Under the pieces are notes generated by a model, which saw only the letters and a program-made list of their open reading frames with translations, had not been told where the DNA came from and did not search any database. A stretch of 64,000 bases of DNA. Origin: Argopecten irradians. Its lineage: Eukaryota; Mollusca; Bivalvia; Pectinida; Pectinidae. Position numbers and translations under genes: made by a program. The stretch lies in the NCBI RefSeq assembly GCF_041381155.1, contig NC_091146.1, positions 2,683,224-2,747,223 on the forward strand, in the 5' to 3' direction. Shown here one piece after another: positions 24,860-38,200 of the stretch (its first letter is position 1; the number at the start of each line of letters is the position of its first letter).

Positions 24860-27480
24860 TTTAGTAGAGAACTGTTTTAGGTAGAGGTTTTCCTTGTCCA
24901 AGAACGTCAACCTCACGACTATCTGCTTGTTTCTGGACCTCTTTGATTATAAATACCTCAGCAGCATGCAGCAGTCCTTGGGGCTTTTGGTATTCATCAG
25001 GTTTAACCTTTCTTTGTAGATTTTTGAAACGTTCCGCGGTAAGTATGACCCGAGATACAGCTCGAATAAGTTTCATCCAGTCAGAATGTTTGTGTATTAG
25101 ATCTGTAACAGAGGTAGGCGAGATTTGAGTCTTCATAGCAACAACCTCTGGGCGAACATTTTCATCCTGCGAAGGTTCCACCAGCGAAAACGACTCTTCC
25201 TTTAACGTAGAGCGTAGAAAAAGTTGAGGTGGTCCAGAGATCCACATACTATCTTTCAGCTGTGATGCAGGTACAAACCGTGTGCCCTCATCAGCAGGGT
25301 TACTCTCCGATGCGACATAAAACCACTGTTCTGGTTTCGAGAATCTGAGTATCCTACTTACTCGGTTGGCAACGTAGACATAAAACCGTCTTGTACGGTT
25401 ATTCAAATATCCTAAGACGACTTTACTATCGGAGTAAAATGTCATTTGTTCTGGAGGTAGCGACAACTGTTCAGAAAGAATCTCGCCTACTTCGACAGCC
25501 AGCAGAGCACCACACAGCTCTAGGCGCGGTATGGAGTTGCCATGTTTGGGGGCCACCTTGGACTTCCCCAGGAGGAATGTGGTGTAAGTCTCTCCGTTGT
25601 TATTTAGGGTAAGATACGCCACTGCTGCTATAGCGCGTTCCGAAGCGTCAGCAAATATATGCACCTCGTTGGTCAAGTCACCTTTTGAGATGGGAGTTCT
25701 TCGCGGAATTGAGAAGCTATGAAGATGTAATAGAGATTTCTCCCAGGTTTCCCACTTGACGCGTTGTGTTTCAGATAGGGGCTCGTCCCAGTCAACCGTT
25801 CCCGCGACCATATCGCGAAGCAGGACCCTTCCTTGGATGATCACCGGAGCCAAAAAACCTAAAGGATCGTAGAGGGAATTGATGGTGGAGAGCACCCCAC
25901 GACGAGTGTATGGCTTCGGAGTGTCGTACACCTTGAAGAAAAACGCATCGGTATGAAGTCTCCAACACAGGCCTAAACTACGCTGAGACGGTATGTCGTC
26001 ATCGCCAAGATTAAGATCTTTTAAATCCTGCGCAAGGTCTTCGGATGGGAAGTTGTCGAGAACCTCCTGGGAGTTGGAGCAGATCTTGTGTAACCGAATA
26101 TGACCTGTGGCCAAAGCTGCTTGAGTACGTGTGAGAAGGCTAACCGCTTTTGCCGGAGTCGACACAGAAATCAAGCCATCGTATACGTAGAAGTTGTTTT
26201 GTACAAAGTCATAAAAATCACTTCCATAATCGGTCTCGGCATCCTTAGCCGTTTTCCTGAGTCCATAGCTAGCCACAGCGGGGGACGGACCGTTACCAAA
26301 CACGTGTTTGGTCATCCTGTATTCTGTCAAGGGTTGCGAGGGGTCATTATCTTTGTACCAGTAGAAACGGAGAAAATCCCTATGATCTGGTCTTACTGAG
26401 AAGCAGTAAAACATTTGCTGTACATCAGCAGTTACTGCTATCTCCTACTTCCTGAAGCGAAGTAACACGCCAAGCAAGTTATTCGTAAGATCAGGGCCTT
26501 TCAAAAGGACTTGGTTAAGGGATATACCCGAATATTCGCTGATGAATCAAAAACTCCCCTGATTTTGCCGGGTTTCTTTGGGTGGTACACGCCAAATAAA
26601 GGAAGATACCATCTTTCTTTGTTCTCATCTTTGTTCTATTTCTGCGTGACCCTGGTCGATGATACCCTTCATGAAATTTACCATATGTTCCTGCTTGGTA
26701 TGATTTTTCTGCAGGTTAGCATCCAGCATACGTGCCCGTTTAAGAGCGAGGGGTTGGTTTTTTTGAAGACGAGGACTATTTTCGCGAAAGGGTAATGGTG
26801 CTGACCAAGACCCATCTGTGGTTCTGACAAATTCTCTGTCCATCAGCTCCATGAATGAGCGATCTTCGAGTGACAATCCTGGTTTGTCGTCATGCTTCGT
26901 GCAAAGGAATATGTTGTTGCGCAGGTCAGGTGAATCTTTAACCTGAAACTTATTAGCACACTCTTCAAATAGACTCACTCTTCCGTCCGGAAGAACTTTC
27001 GTTTTCATTACGCTTACAACATCTGGCTTGTGTGTTTTCCCAAGGCAGGTCTCGCCTACTACGACCCATCCTAGCTTCAATCTCTGAGCAAAAGGATCAC
27101 AACTGGACCCTGTCCGCTGTTCAGTCATATGATAGACTTCTGGTAAGTCTCTTCCTATGAGGAGTTGGATATCTATTTCTGGTTCCACGAGGGGCAAGTT
27201 AATGTCCGACATGTGGGGATACCAGGTAGCCACTTGTGGTGGAGGAATTTCTTCCCTGTTACTAGGAATCTGATTACACTCGATAATAGTAGGTAGGTTC
27301 ATGGTGTATGTCCCATCCATAGATGTCACGGCCAATTCATTGAGTCGACGGCCATGTGTAGTTTGCTTTCCTGAGCATGCTACTACTGTGAAAGGTACGG
27401 AGCCGCTTGCGGGAATACCCCAATAGTCAAAGATTTCAGAGCGTCCGAGGCTTTTATTGCTTTGATCGTCCAGGATCACG
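24860..27480 (-). other. BEL part: protease, reverse transcriptase, RNase H (fossil)
   Basis: At the right-hand end lies the retropepsin-like protease region of BEL elements (SEIFDYWGIPASG, VEPEIDIQLLIGRD). Next come reverse transcriptase segments (YGLRKTAKDAETDYG; GVLSTINSLYDPLGFLAPV) and then an RNase H-like region (VHIFADASERAIAAVAY, RLELCGALLAVEV, FYSDSKVVLGYL). The order is that of Pao/BEL pol. Part of a broken element. Confidence 0.88.
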
Positions 27481-27549
27481 TATATAGTACGAAACTTATC
27501 TGGTTCTTCCGCAGGATGTAGCTTGACAAGAAGTGTTTTGACGCAGGAG

Positions 27550-29700
27550 CGTCAACTGAATCCCTTTCCACATATTCTTGTACACTGACTTGACACAGAC
27601 GTTGACTGATCATGTCTCTCTGTATTTTCTGATTGAGGGAGCTGGACTGGTCTGGGAGTTCTCTCCTCGACGTGACTTGACTTAACCCTTTGCTGTTTAT
27701 CAGAGTTCTTATGGTAGTTGTCAGAAGTTGGATGGAGAGCTGTGGGATGTTTGTTACTACGACATATATCGCAACATATCACTTCATGACAGTTTTTGTA
27801 GAGATGCGAGTTCGACTTACAACACTTGAAGCAGATGTGATGCTCCGCGAGCAACTTCTTGCGTTCCGACAAAGACTTTTCTCTGAATTTTCTGCATTGG
27901 TTAAGTGTGTGATTTGAGTCATGGATAATACATCTACCTTCTTTGAAGACCACGTCTTTGTGCTGGGTATCACCCTTTACATCGGTTTTCTTCACCCGAA
28001 TATCTGTGCGACGCTGATTATCAAAACGACGTGTGCTGGCAGCAGATGAGCTATCATGACTGAATATCATTAGGCCTGGGTCATTTAGCACCGATGTCAT
28101 CTCCTTCATAAAGGTTGCGGAAAATCCAAATGGAGGATAGACATTGCCATGTGATTTTGTATACGATGCTGCTCTATCTGTCCATTTAAATTGCAATCTG
28201 GGTGGTAGCTTCGACACCACCTGGTTGATGCCAAGGGACGAGTCGTAGTATGACAGGATTCCTGTAAAATTGCTGTTTTGCTTCACAGTGTAAATTTCTG
28301 TTATGATGTCCAATAGATCATAATTTTTCAGGGTCCTTGGCAGTGACTCTAGGAAACTTGTCCAGCTTTTTCTTTAGCGAGGGTTCAATTACCTCAGGGC
28401 AGCCATATTGATCATCTAATCTTCTCCATAGTTCTTCACGACCATGGTTCGGGTTACCAGCTATTGATGCCCGTATGCTTTTTGCATGACGTGAAGATTT
28501 AGGCCCCAACCTTTTGACCAGTAAGTCAGGCTCTTCTGATGGATTTGCATCCACCTCTTTCATAATGACTTGGAAGCTAGCCTTCCAACATATGTAATTC
28601 TCTGGAAGGTCATCAAATTGTGAAAGTCTAGACATTGTCATTTCTTTCTTCATCAGACACTTTGTAAAATCTAGGCAATGAGTTTGAGCATTGACAGCCG
28701 CTGTAGGGTGAAATGAAGGGGCTGCAGGATTCCAAAAGGTTTGTTCTCGCTGATAATTTACTTGAGGTGGGATTTCAGTCTTATCATTCGGACTAGCACT
28801 AAACTGGTTTCCATTTAGAGAGTTCTGTACTTCGACGTATTGCCGAGTCCTTTCATTTACTACTTCCTGGTCCACACTTGACTTTTCGCTTTCAGAAAGG
28901 CTGTCCTCTTCTAAAACCTTTAGTTCTGTAGCGGCTAAAGCTGCTTCTTTCTTAACTGTGAGAACATCTAAGTCCACTTGTAATTCTAACTTTTTCCTGG
29001 TAGCAGCTGCTTGAGGTTTTTTATTCCTCTTCCTCTAGCCTGGCTTTCTCTTTCCTTAGCTCAGCCTCCTTTAACTCAAATTCTAACTGAGCCTAAGTAG
29101 CCGCCACTTTAAGACGCTGTTTGAGGACTGATGAAGATGACGAAGCATAGTCACTGCTTTCCTTAGAACTTCTATTACTGCGAGACAATTGTTCCTTTCG
29201 TTCTGATCGTGCCCTTGATCTATTGCTTATTGCTTTGTGTTTTGTTCCAATGTTAGTGATTCCCACATTCACGCTGAATTGAGAAAGAGCCTGCTGTACT
29301 CTTGATTCTAGGTGTGAACGATGTGATAGGCGATTAGACTTTTCCTCTAGGCTGCTCTGTGACCTTTCTTTGGTGAGGAACTGTAAGAACTTTTCTGATA
29401 ATTCTGTGTAATTTTGTAATAATTCACGAATGCGTGCCTTTACCTCATGTACACGAGATAACTCTGAGGCTGGAATGTCGACCGTAATAAGATCATCGAT
29501 ATCTGTGGTGAGTCTTAAAAACTTTGAGGAGAATGTTGTCACAGTTTCCTTAAACTGTTCCTCTGTTTTTTGAGATAGTTTCCTAAGCCGCTTCTCATCT
29601 CCTTCAAAATCTTGATTAGTTGATGAACCATCTAATGGTTGATCCTCATTAGTGATCTGTTTGGTTTCAGGACAGCTTGAATCCTTTTTTGCCTCCATGA
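27550..29700 (-). other. BEL part: gag (fossil)
   Basis: An N-terminal charged coiled-coil region is followed by the DUF1759-like gag core (LPENYICWKASFQVIM; RRLDDQYGCPEVIEPSL). A Cys/His-rich segment with zinc-knuckle-like spacing (HHICFKCCKSNSHLYKNC) ends the part. In the family this is the particle protein that packages the RNA. Part of a broken element. Confidence 0.85.
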
Positions 29701-29726
29701 TTGGTGGTGATTGACTGTCTTTCACT

Positions 29727-30153
29727 GTACTGACAATAAACAAGCCTGGCTCGAATGTATGAACTTGTCAGATTTATTGATGAAATAGTGAAAGCTGAAA
29801 GTAAACAAAGTTTACATAAGTATGCTGATGATGGTTTGATTATTATTTACATTAAATGTAAACGGCAATGCGGCATAATAGACAACATTAACAGTACCAA
29901 AAATTATGGTTACACTTATTTCTTGTCTCATCCATACACAGTTATACACTTTACACTTGCAAATATTTTTAATATAATTATGGCTAGAGCATCCTTAATA
30001 AACTGGCTTGTTGCTTTACTTTACAGTACTGACATAATAAGCTTGAGTAACTTATAGTAAATGGACATGAAATATATCAACAATATCTAATGACTAGATC
30101 AGTAACATGTTGACGAGACAAATGAGTATTGAAAAAGTGCAGTTATAGAAACA
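29727..30153 (-). repeat. BEL 5' LTR
   Basis: A direct repeat of 18945-19109 plus 22740-23001. It starts TGTACTGACAATAAACAAG and ends GTTATAGAAACA on the plus strand. It preserves the empty TTAA site used by the transposon in the other LTR. Confidence 0.88.
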
Positions 30154-31003
30154 TACGAGGGATGTTCCGAAATTAATGTTACTTGCGCAATATCTCGTGG
30201 AAATCGTGCTAAATGGGCTTAAAACTACCTCGTGGCGAAAGCGTGATATCTGAAGCGTGATATCTGAAGCGTGATATAGGTAAATATCTCGCTCACAATT
30301 ACACTGACCTTGGTGCTGTGTACATTGTTTTGTAGCGCACTCTGGATATAGTAGAATCAAATAATTATAGATGGAAAGATATTAAGGTGTTTTATAAAAA
30401 TTGTGAATTATATGACCTTGGGGTCTCACGTTACCCCCTGAGGAGGGGTCAAGTTTACTTTAGTTTATATAGGAAAAACATATTTGTGAACATTATTTGC
30501 CCAATTTTCGTAGGAAATTAGTCAAACTTGATTAGAATTATTAGCCATTTTAACATCCATATCCGTCCTCAATGACCCCCTGGGGGACCAGAGGGGCAGG
30601 ACCAAACAAGGTCAAAATGATTAAAATTTCAAAAAATACCTCTAAGTTCACAGGTTTGATGGAAGCAAATACTCTTCATAGTTTAAAAAGTCAGATTTAT
30701 AAATCACTGACCAACGTCAAGGCCCAGCATATAGTGTTTATATGTCTTTAATTTGTTTCATTATTTGTTTCATTATATATTCTAACTCAGGTGACCGTTA
30801 TGGCCCATGGGCCTCTTGTTTCGATTTAAAGTACCTGCATTTAGAAATGATAATTGTGAATGTCGTCATACCATTATGCAACCCTGCTCGATCTGAACAT
30901 ATTCATGTATACCGGATTCACACAATCGGCACATTGTTGTGTATCTCAAAATAATAATGAATTAATTGTCTTGCTAAAACATATAAACAAATGAATCTTT
31001 TAA
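30154..31003. other. Intergenic DNA with a dispersed-repeat end
   Basis: No gene recognised. The motif GGCCCATGGGCCTCTTGTT near 30800 also occurs at about 46670 at the edge of the 145-bp repeat family, so a copy of that molluscan dispersed repeat probably covers about 30420-30820. Confidence 0.5.
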
Positions 31004-31907
31004 AGGTAGGTTTCGCCCAACCAAATAAATATTTTTTGTAAAATCCAATAAACGGAAGAAAAGATGAAAAAACATTTTTAAAATACCTCAATTTAATTTC
31101 TTTATACGTTTTGAGATTGAACAAATGTGTCTTGAATACAAAATTGAAGGAAATCCTTGATTTATTACGGTGTCCGTCAGACAAAATAGTATGCAAATGA
31201 AGCTGCGATGGATTGTGTTGTCGAAGTTTCGCGCACGCGCATTGTTACGCACTAAAAGTAAACAAAATGGCTGAACGAAAGTGTGTGAGATAAAAAAAAT
31301 ATCTGAAGCGGCAACAAAGTGGAAGGAATTATAATGGAATCGGTAGCACCCTAGGATATCTATAGGGATTTAAATTCAGAGATGGCATGTAGCAATAGAA
31401 GAAACAGAAGCCACATCCCAAGCGGAACTTGCTCGGATCTGTTGGGACTCGTGTAACGGCGTTGCACGTGGTGAGTTTTTCAACAAATATGCCAGGGCAC
31501 ATACAGCCGCAGACTAACTACATGTATGTTTGGTGTACGAAGCTAGCGAGCGTATGTAAGTAACATGAAGTGTTTTAGACTATACGATATGTATAAACAG
31601 TTCCTCGCACTTCAATTTGTTGTTGTATCTTTAACTAAACATGCCGTGGCAAACTGTCACTGCGATCTGACTTTTTGTTGCACGCTTCCGTTTGTTGCTG
31701 CGGTCTCGTTTGGGGAAAAAATACGTCATGTTCTATGTAAAGCTTGACTTCGCTCTATTTTTAGAGGAGTATTTTCCTGGTCAAGCTAGGCAACTGACCA
31801 CCCATATTGTTCGCTGTATGCATTGAAAATGATCTGAAGATAATATCGATGTTTTGGATAAATTTCCATTTCGTAGTCTTAAATATTTCATTGGGCGAAA
31901 CCTACCT
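31004..31907. mobile_element. 904-bp TTAA-flanked MITE
   Basis: It is flanked by TTAA at 31000-31003 and 31908-31911. Perfect 17-bp terminal inverted repeats read AGGTAGGTTTCGCCCAA inward from both ends. There is no transposase. TTAA duplication and short perfect inverted repeats suggest a non-autonomous piggyBac-like element. Its ends differ from those of the 3.6-kb element, so it is another family. Confidence 0.85.
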
Positions 31908-31911
31908 TTAA

Positions 31912-32940
31912 GAGACATTTTTTGAAACACTATAATCTCTTGATGGACATTTTAGTCTAGTTTGTGTATATCTAGTTATCATCATTATTACAAGGTGGGG
32001 GGGGGGGAGGGGTGGATGTCGCCCCCCGCCTCATACGCCCCTGAGTGTTAATGACTGTATCTGTACAGATTGAAGAACTAAAATACCGCGTTACAACAAG
32101 AAATTTGAAGACAACAACTATCGGACATCAGTTTCATTATAGAGATACGTAATTAAAAAAACAACACTTTATATTTGACCCACATTTTCTCTATCTACTG
32201 ACCGCAAGGAAGGATTTTTTAGTGAGATGTGCGAAATTTTGGCCTAACTTGTTCTCTTAATACCTTCGAATCAGCCAAAATGTGATCAATATATTTATGC
32301 TTATGATTATTACTACAGAAGCAATAAAAATCGATTATAGACATTAAGAAAAAAATAGTATTTTAAGACAATTATATGAAAAAAAGAAAGATGAAAAACA
32401 CGATAACCATTAATTGATCGTTTTACTTTCTATTGTTTTATTTACATGTACATGTACTTTCATACCACAATACTTTGAACTTTTCAACGTACATTGTAAA
32501 CAGTTGAAATATTAATAACCAACAAAGCCGTAATATGTTTCTTGAATTTTAATAGAAACAGAACCTTTGTGTATAATTTTTTAACTGGGACCTTTTAAAG
32601 TAAGTATTTCTGTTTGACTGTACACCGCCAAAAATAGAGCGACTGTATCATAATAAAAAAGGAGACACCTTTTCAAAGATACGAAAAGTATTACGAAACA
32701 GAATATATATTCGCTACCTATTTCATTAGTCATTAAAAAAGTCATTAGAAAATTGTCATTTTGTAGCTGTAGATCTAACCATAGATCTAATCATACCTAC
32801 CAAACGTCCTCCCGCCAAACAACACTGGAGATAATTTCTGGCTAGCAGATGGTGATCTGGATCGTCTTTTCGCTTGACTGTAAGGTAAAATCCAAATGCA
32901 TTCCGAGTAGTCTTAATGGAAAACGTCTTAATAACTTGGC
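31912..32940. other. Intergenic DNA
   Basis: No gene recognised. A G run lies at about 31997-32005 and the rest is AT-rich with poly-A stretches. Confidence 0.5.
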
Positions 32941-33200
32941 CACATGATGCTATAACCTGGTGACACGATGCTATAATATGGTGACACGATGCTATGATAT
33001 GGTGACACGATCCTATAATATGGTGACACGATGCTATAACATGGTGACACGATGCAATAACATGATGTCACGATGCTATAACATGGTGACACGATGCTAT
33101 GATATGGTGACACGATGCTATGATATGGTGACACGATGCTATAACATGGTGACACGATGCTATGACATGTTGACACGATGCTATAACATGGTGACGTGAT
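32941..33200 (+). repeat. 21-bp minisatellite, about 12 units
   Basis: Unit GGTGACACGATGCTATAAYA plus one base, with variants TATGATA and TGCAATAACATG. The period is divisible by three, so both strands appear open (plus strand MVTRCYN repeat). This is not taken as coding. Confidence 0.92.
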
Positions 33201-33242
33201 GCAATTAAACATCTAGTCTTAAGGCAGCTATGGCGTTCCATA

Positions 33243-34140
33243 GAATTGTTCCAGGCTTAGACAACAGACTACGTCCCCACTACACTGAATTGTTCCAGGC
33301 TAAGGCAACAGACTACGTCCCCACTACACTGAATTGTTCCAGGCTAAGGCAACAGACTACGTCCCCACTACACTGAATTGTTCCAGGCTAAGGCAACAGA
33401 CTACGTCCCCACTACACTGAATTGTTCCAGGCTAAGGCAACAGACTACGTCCCCACTACACTGAATTGTTCCAGGCTAAGGCAACAGACTACGTCCCTAT
33501 TACAATAAATTGTTCCAGGCTAAGGCAACAGACTACGTCCCCATTACAATAAATTGTTCCAGGCTAAGGCAACAAACTACGTCCCATTACACTGAATTGT
33601 TCCAGGCTAAGGCAACAGACTACGTCCCCACTACACTGAATTGTTCCAGGCTAAGACAACAGACTACGTCCCCATTACACTGAATTGTTCCAGACTAAGG
33701 CAACAGACTACGTCCCCACTACAATAAATTGTTCCAGACTAAGGCAACAAACTACGTCCCTACTACACTGAATTGTTCCAGGCTAAGGCAACAGACTACG
33801 TCCCCATTACACTGAATTGTTCCAGACTAAGGCAACAGACTACGTCCCCACTACACTGAATTGTTCCAGACTAAGGCAACAGACTACGTCCCCACTACAA
33901 TAAATTGTTCCAGACTAAGGCAACAGACTACGTCCCCATTACACTGAATTGTTCCAGGCTAAGGCAACAGACTACGTCCCCACTACACTGAATTGTTCCA
34001 GGCTAAGGCAACAAACTACGTCCCCACTACACTGAATTGTTCCAGGCTAAGGCAACAGACTGCGTCCCCACTACAATAAATTGTTCCAGGCTAAGGCAAC
34101 AAACTACGTCCCCACTACACGGAAGTGCTCCAGGCTATGG
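33243..34140 (+). repeat. 44-bp minisatellite, about 20 units
   Basis: Unit AATTGTTCCAGGCTAAGGCA followed by ACAGACTACGTCCCCACTAC and ACTG. Variants alternate ACACTG with ACAATA and GGCTAAG with GACTAAG, showing local block amplification. It begins about 40 bp after the 21-bp array. Confidence 0.95.
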
Positions 34141-35205
34141 ATAATGTAATTAGCTGTCAACAACCTATATATATATATATATGTACTATGATGATCGAAT
34201 CTTAACATATATAACGTATTGCAAGATGTATCAATAATGTGTCAAGTCCAATCAACCATTTAACCAAATTTAATTACCCAAATCTCGTTTTCGCGATAAT
34301 AAACCTTTTTGGGTCATTTTTTTTCGATACGTTTAATCAGTTGAATAAAACATCGCAAATGATCAATGATGTCATTTTTGTGTGGTCCACGAGCACTTCA
34401 AGGTCGTGTCACTAAATATCATATTGGTGGAGACTTTCGATCTCCAGAATCCGTAGCAGATAATCAGGAGTCACGATGTGTGGCAAAATGTGTTTGTCAA
34501 TAATTACTTCTGGAATACATTTTAGTTTCATTTGGTTTGATTATTGTTACCGTCCTGTTACCAACCTGGGTCTTTTTGGACGTACCAAGTTTATGTAGTG
34601 AAGGCAAGTTGGAGTGTCTGGAAGGAAAATCAACGGCCTACAGTCAGCATCTGGCAACAGTCCCACTTGGGATTCGATATCGCGACCCAGAGTGGAGGAT
34701 TTGTGGTAATATGTCTGGACATCTGAACCACTCCGCGGCCGATATCTTAGATTATTTTGGTTCCAGACAAGACGTGTCTAATTATTGTTAGTAGACAAAT
34801 ATAACTGGTTAGCATCTGTTGATTTTGCTTTGTTTAGGCAAATGTTCCATTACAATAAACTATTTTCCGACGCCCCCATGCCCCTGTATAAAATGTGTTG
34901 CTGGTGTAAATGTGTGGGTGTTTCAGTTGTGATTTGTTCTCCTTATAGTAGGACTTCTGTGTCCTGTTTGTAGTTATACCTCATTGAATGGTACTGTCAC
35001 CGTAAAACATGCCCCACGGTCACATCTAATAATAATTACAATTCTACCCAATTCAGATTCATCAACATTACTGAAACATTCATTTACCCATGGATTTCGC
35101 CAGATTATCATCGATTCTGCACATGAAAATATACACGTATGACAAGACATAACATATATGCATATAGATACTGCTGCAGTGTATTTACATTCTACAATAT
35201 GAATA
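34141..35205. other. Spacer with an unassigned 84-codon open frame
   Basis: AT dinucleotide repeats at 34165-34182 are followed by AT-rich DNA. A plus-strand frame at 34537-34791 (starts MIIVTVLLPTW, contains ATVPLGIRYRDPEWRICGN) is unrecognised and could be an exon. The overlapping frame is equally long, so coding status is doubtful. Confidence 0.4.
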
Positions 35206-38200
35206 AGACAATATGTGGTCTGTCATGTGTACAATGTGTTGATGTGTGTCATGTGTACAATGTGTTGTGGTCTGTCATTTGTACAATGGGTTGTGATCTG
35301 TCATTTGTACAGTGGGTTGATGTGTGTCATGTGTACAATGTGTTGTGGTGTGTCATTTGTACAATGGGTTGTGGTCTGTCATTTGTACAATGGGTTGTGG
35401 TCTGTCATGTGTAGAAAGTGTTGTGGTGTGTCATGTGTATAATGTGTTGTGGTGTGTCATGTGTACAACGTGTTGTGGTGTGTCATGTGTATAATGTGTT
35501 GTGGTGTGTCATGTGTATAATGTGTTGTGGTGTGTCATGTGTATAATGGGTTGTGGTCTGTCATGTGTAGAAAGTGTTGTGGTCTGTCATGTGTAGAATT
35601 TGTTGTGGTGTGTCATGTGTACAATTTGTTGTGGACTGTCATTTGTACAATGTGTTGTGGTGTGTAATTTGTAGAATCTGTTGTGGTGTGTCATGTGTAT
35701 AATGTGTTGTGGTGTGTCATGTGTACAATGTGTTGTGGTGTGCTATGTGTACAATGTGTTGTGGTGTGCTATGTGTACAATGTGTTGTGGTGTGCCATGT
35801 GTACAATGTGTTGTGGTCTGTCGTGTGTACAATGTGTTGTATTGTGTCATGTGTAGAATGTGATGTGGTGTGTCATGTGGAGAATGTGTTGTGGTATATC
35901 TCGTGTACAATGTGTTGTGGTGTGTCATGTGTAGAATCTGTTGTGGTGTGTCATGTATATAATGTGTTGTTTTGTGTCATGTGTACAATGTGTTTTGGAC
36001 TGTCATGTGTACAATGTGTTGTGTTGTGTAATTTGTAAAATGTGTTGTGGTGTGTGAATGTCAATGATGTGTTGTTGTCTGTCATGTGTGCAATGTGTTG
36101 TAGTGTGTCATGTGTACAATGTGGTGTGGTCTGTCATGTGTAAAATATGTTTGGTGTGTCATGTGAACAATGTGTTGAGGTGTGTCCTCAGTACAATGTG
36201 TTGTGGTGTGTCATGTGTACAATGTGTTGTGGTGTGTCATGTGTACAATGTGTTGTGATCTGTCATGTGTACAATGTGTTGTGGTGTGTCAAGTGTACAA
36301 TGTGTTGTGTTCTGTCATGTGTAAAATGTGTTGTGGTCTATCATGTTTACAATGTTTTGTGGTGTGTCATGTGTAGAATGTGTTGTGGTATATCATGTGT
36401 ACAATGTGTTGTGGTGTGTCATGTGTACAATGTGTTGTGGTGTGTCATGTGTACAATGTGTTGTGTTCTGTCATGTGTAAAATGTGTTGTGGTCTATCAT
36501 GTTTACAATGTTTTGTGGTGTGTCATGTGTAGAATGTGTTGTGGTATATCATGTGTACAATGTGTTGTGGTGTGTGATGTGTACAATGTGTTGTGTTCTG
36601 TCATGTGTAAAATGTGTTGTTGTGTGTCATGTGTACAATGTGTTTTGGTGTGTCATGTGTTCAATGTGTTGTGGTGTGTCATGTCTAGAATTTGTTGTGG
36701 TGTGTTATGTGTAGAAAGTGTTGTTGTGTGTCATGTGTACAATGTGTTGTGGTGTGTCATGTGTACAATGTGTTTTGGTGTGTCATGTGTACAGTTTGTT
36801 GAGGTGTGTCATGTGTATAACGTGTTGTTGTGTGTCATGAGTACAATGTGTTATGTCATGTGTACAATGTGTTGTGGACTGTCATGTGTACAATGTGTTG
36901 TGGACTGTCATGTGTACAATGTGTTGTGTTGTGTAATTTGTAAAATGTGTTGTGGTGTGTGAATGTCAATGATGTGTTGTTGTCTGTCATGTGTACAATG
37001 TGTTGTAGTGTGTCATGTGTACAATGTGTTGTGGTCTGTCAAGTGTAAAATATGTTTGGTGTGTCATGTGAACAATTTGTTGTGGACTGTCATTTGTACA
37101 ATGTGTTGTGGTGTGTAATTTGTAGAATCTGTTGTGGTGTGTCATGTGTATAATGTGTTGTGGTGTGTCATGTGTACAATGTGTTGTGGTGTGCTATGTG
37201 TACAATGTGTTGTGGTGTGCCATGTGTACAATGTGTTGTGGTCTGTCGTGTGTACAATGTGTTGTATTGTGTCATGTGTAGAATGTGATGTGGTGTGTCA
37301 TGTGGAGAATGTGTTGTGGTATATCTCGTGTACAATGTGTTGTGGTGTGTCATGTGTAGAATCTGTTGTGGTGTGTCATGTATATAATGTGTTGTTTTGT
37401 GTCATGTGTACAATGTGTTTTGGACTGTCATGTGTACAATGTGTTGTGTTGTGTAATTTGTAAAATGTGTTGTGGTGTGTGAATGTCAATGATGTGTTGT
37501 TGTCTGTCATGTGTGCAATGTGTTGTAGTGTGTCATGTGTACAATGTGGTGTGGTCTGTCATGTGTAAAATATGTTTGGTGTGTCATGTGAACAATGTGT
37601 TGAGGTGTGTCCTCAGTACAATGTGTTGTGGCGTGTCATGTGTACAATGTGTTGTGGTGTGTCATGTGTACAATGTGTTGTGATCTGTCATGTGTACAAT
37701 GTGTTGTGGTGTGTCAAGTGTACAATGTGTTGTGTTCTGTCATGTGTAAAATGTGTTGTGGTCTATCATGTTTACAATGTTTTGTGTTGTCATGTGTAAT
37801 GTTTGGTGTGTCATGTGTAGAATGTGTTGTGGTGTATCATGTGTACAATGTGTTGTGGTGTGTCATGTGTACAATGTGTTGTGGTGTGTCATGTGTACAA
37901 TGTGTGTTGTGTTCTGTTACATGTGTTGTCATGTGTAAATGTGTTGTGGTCTATCATGTTTACAATGTGTTTGTGGTGTGTCATGTGTAGAATTGTTGTG
38001 GTATATCATGTGTACAATGTGTTGTGGTGTGTGATGTGTACAATGTGTTGTGTTCTGTCATGTGTAAATGTGTTGTGTGTGTGTCATGTGTACAATGTGT
38101 TGTGTTTGTGTGTGTCATGTGTAGAAAGTGTTGTTGTGTGTCATGTGTAAATTTGTTGTGGTGTGTCATGTGTAGAATGCATGTGTTGTTGTGTGTCATG

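Larger units (their letters stand above)
18945..30153 (-). mobile_element. BEL/Pao LTR retrotransposon (fossil) with a nested insertion
   Basis: An LTR element lying on the minus strand, with a 5' LTR at 29727-30153 and a 3' LTR at 18945-23001. The 3' LTR contains a later 3.6-kb DNA insertion. Without that insertion the LTRs have the same length (423-427 bp), begin and end TG...CA, and are about 95% identical, so the insertion is moderately old (millions of years, depending on the local rate). The parts follow BEL order: gag with coiled-coil and zinc knuckles, aspartic protease, reverse transcriptase and RNase H, integrase, and the C-terminal domain typical of Pao/BEL. It is broken in roughly half a dozen places. 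No matching 5-bp target duplication is visible at its outer edges. Confidence 0.9.

Noticed and set aside
24943-25612. Plus-strand open frames across the BEL pol region
   Set aside because: Shadows of the minus-strand pol region.
34537-34791. 84-codon open frame
   Set aside because: No domain recognised and a second frame of similar length overlaps it. Left as an unassigned spacer.
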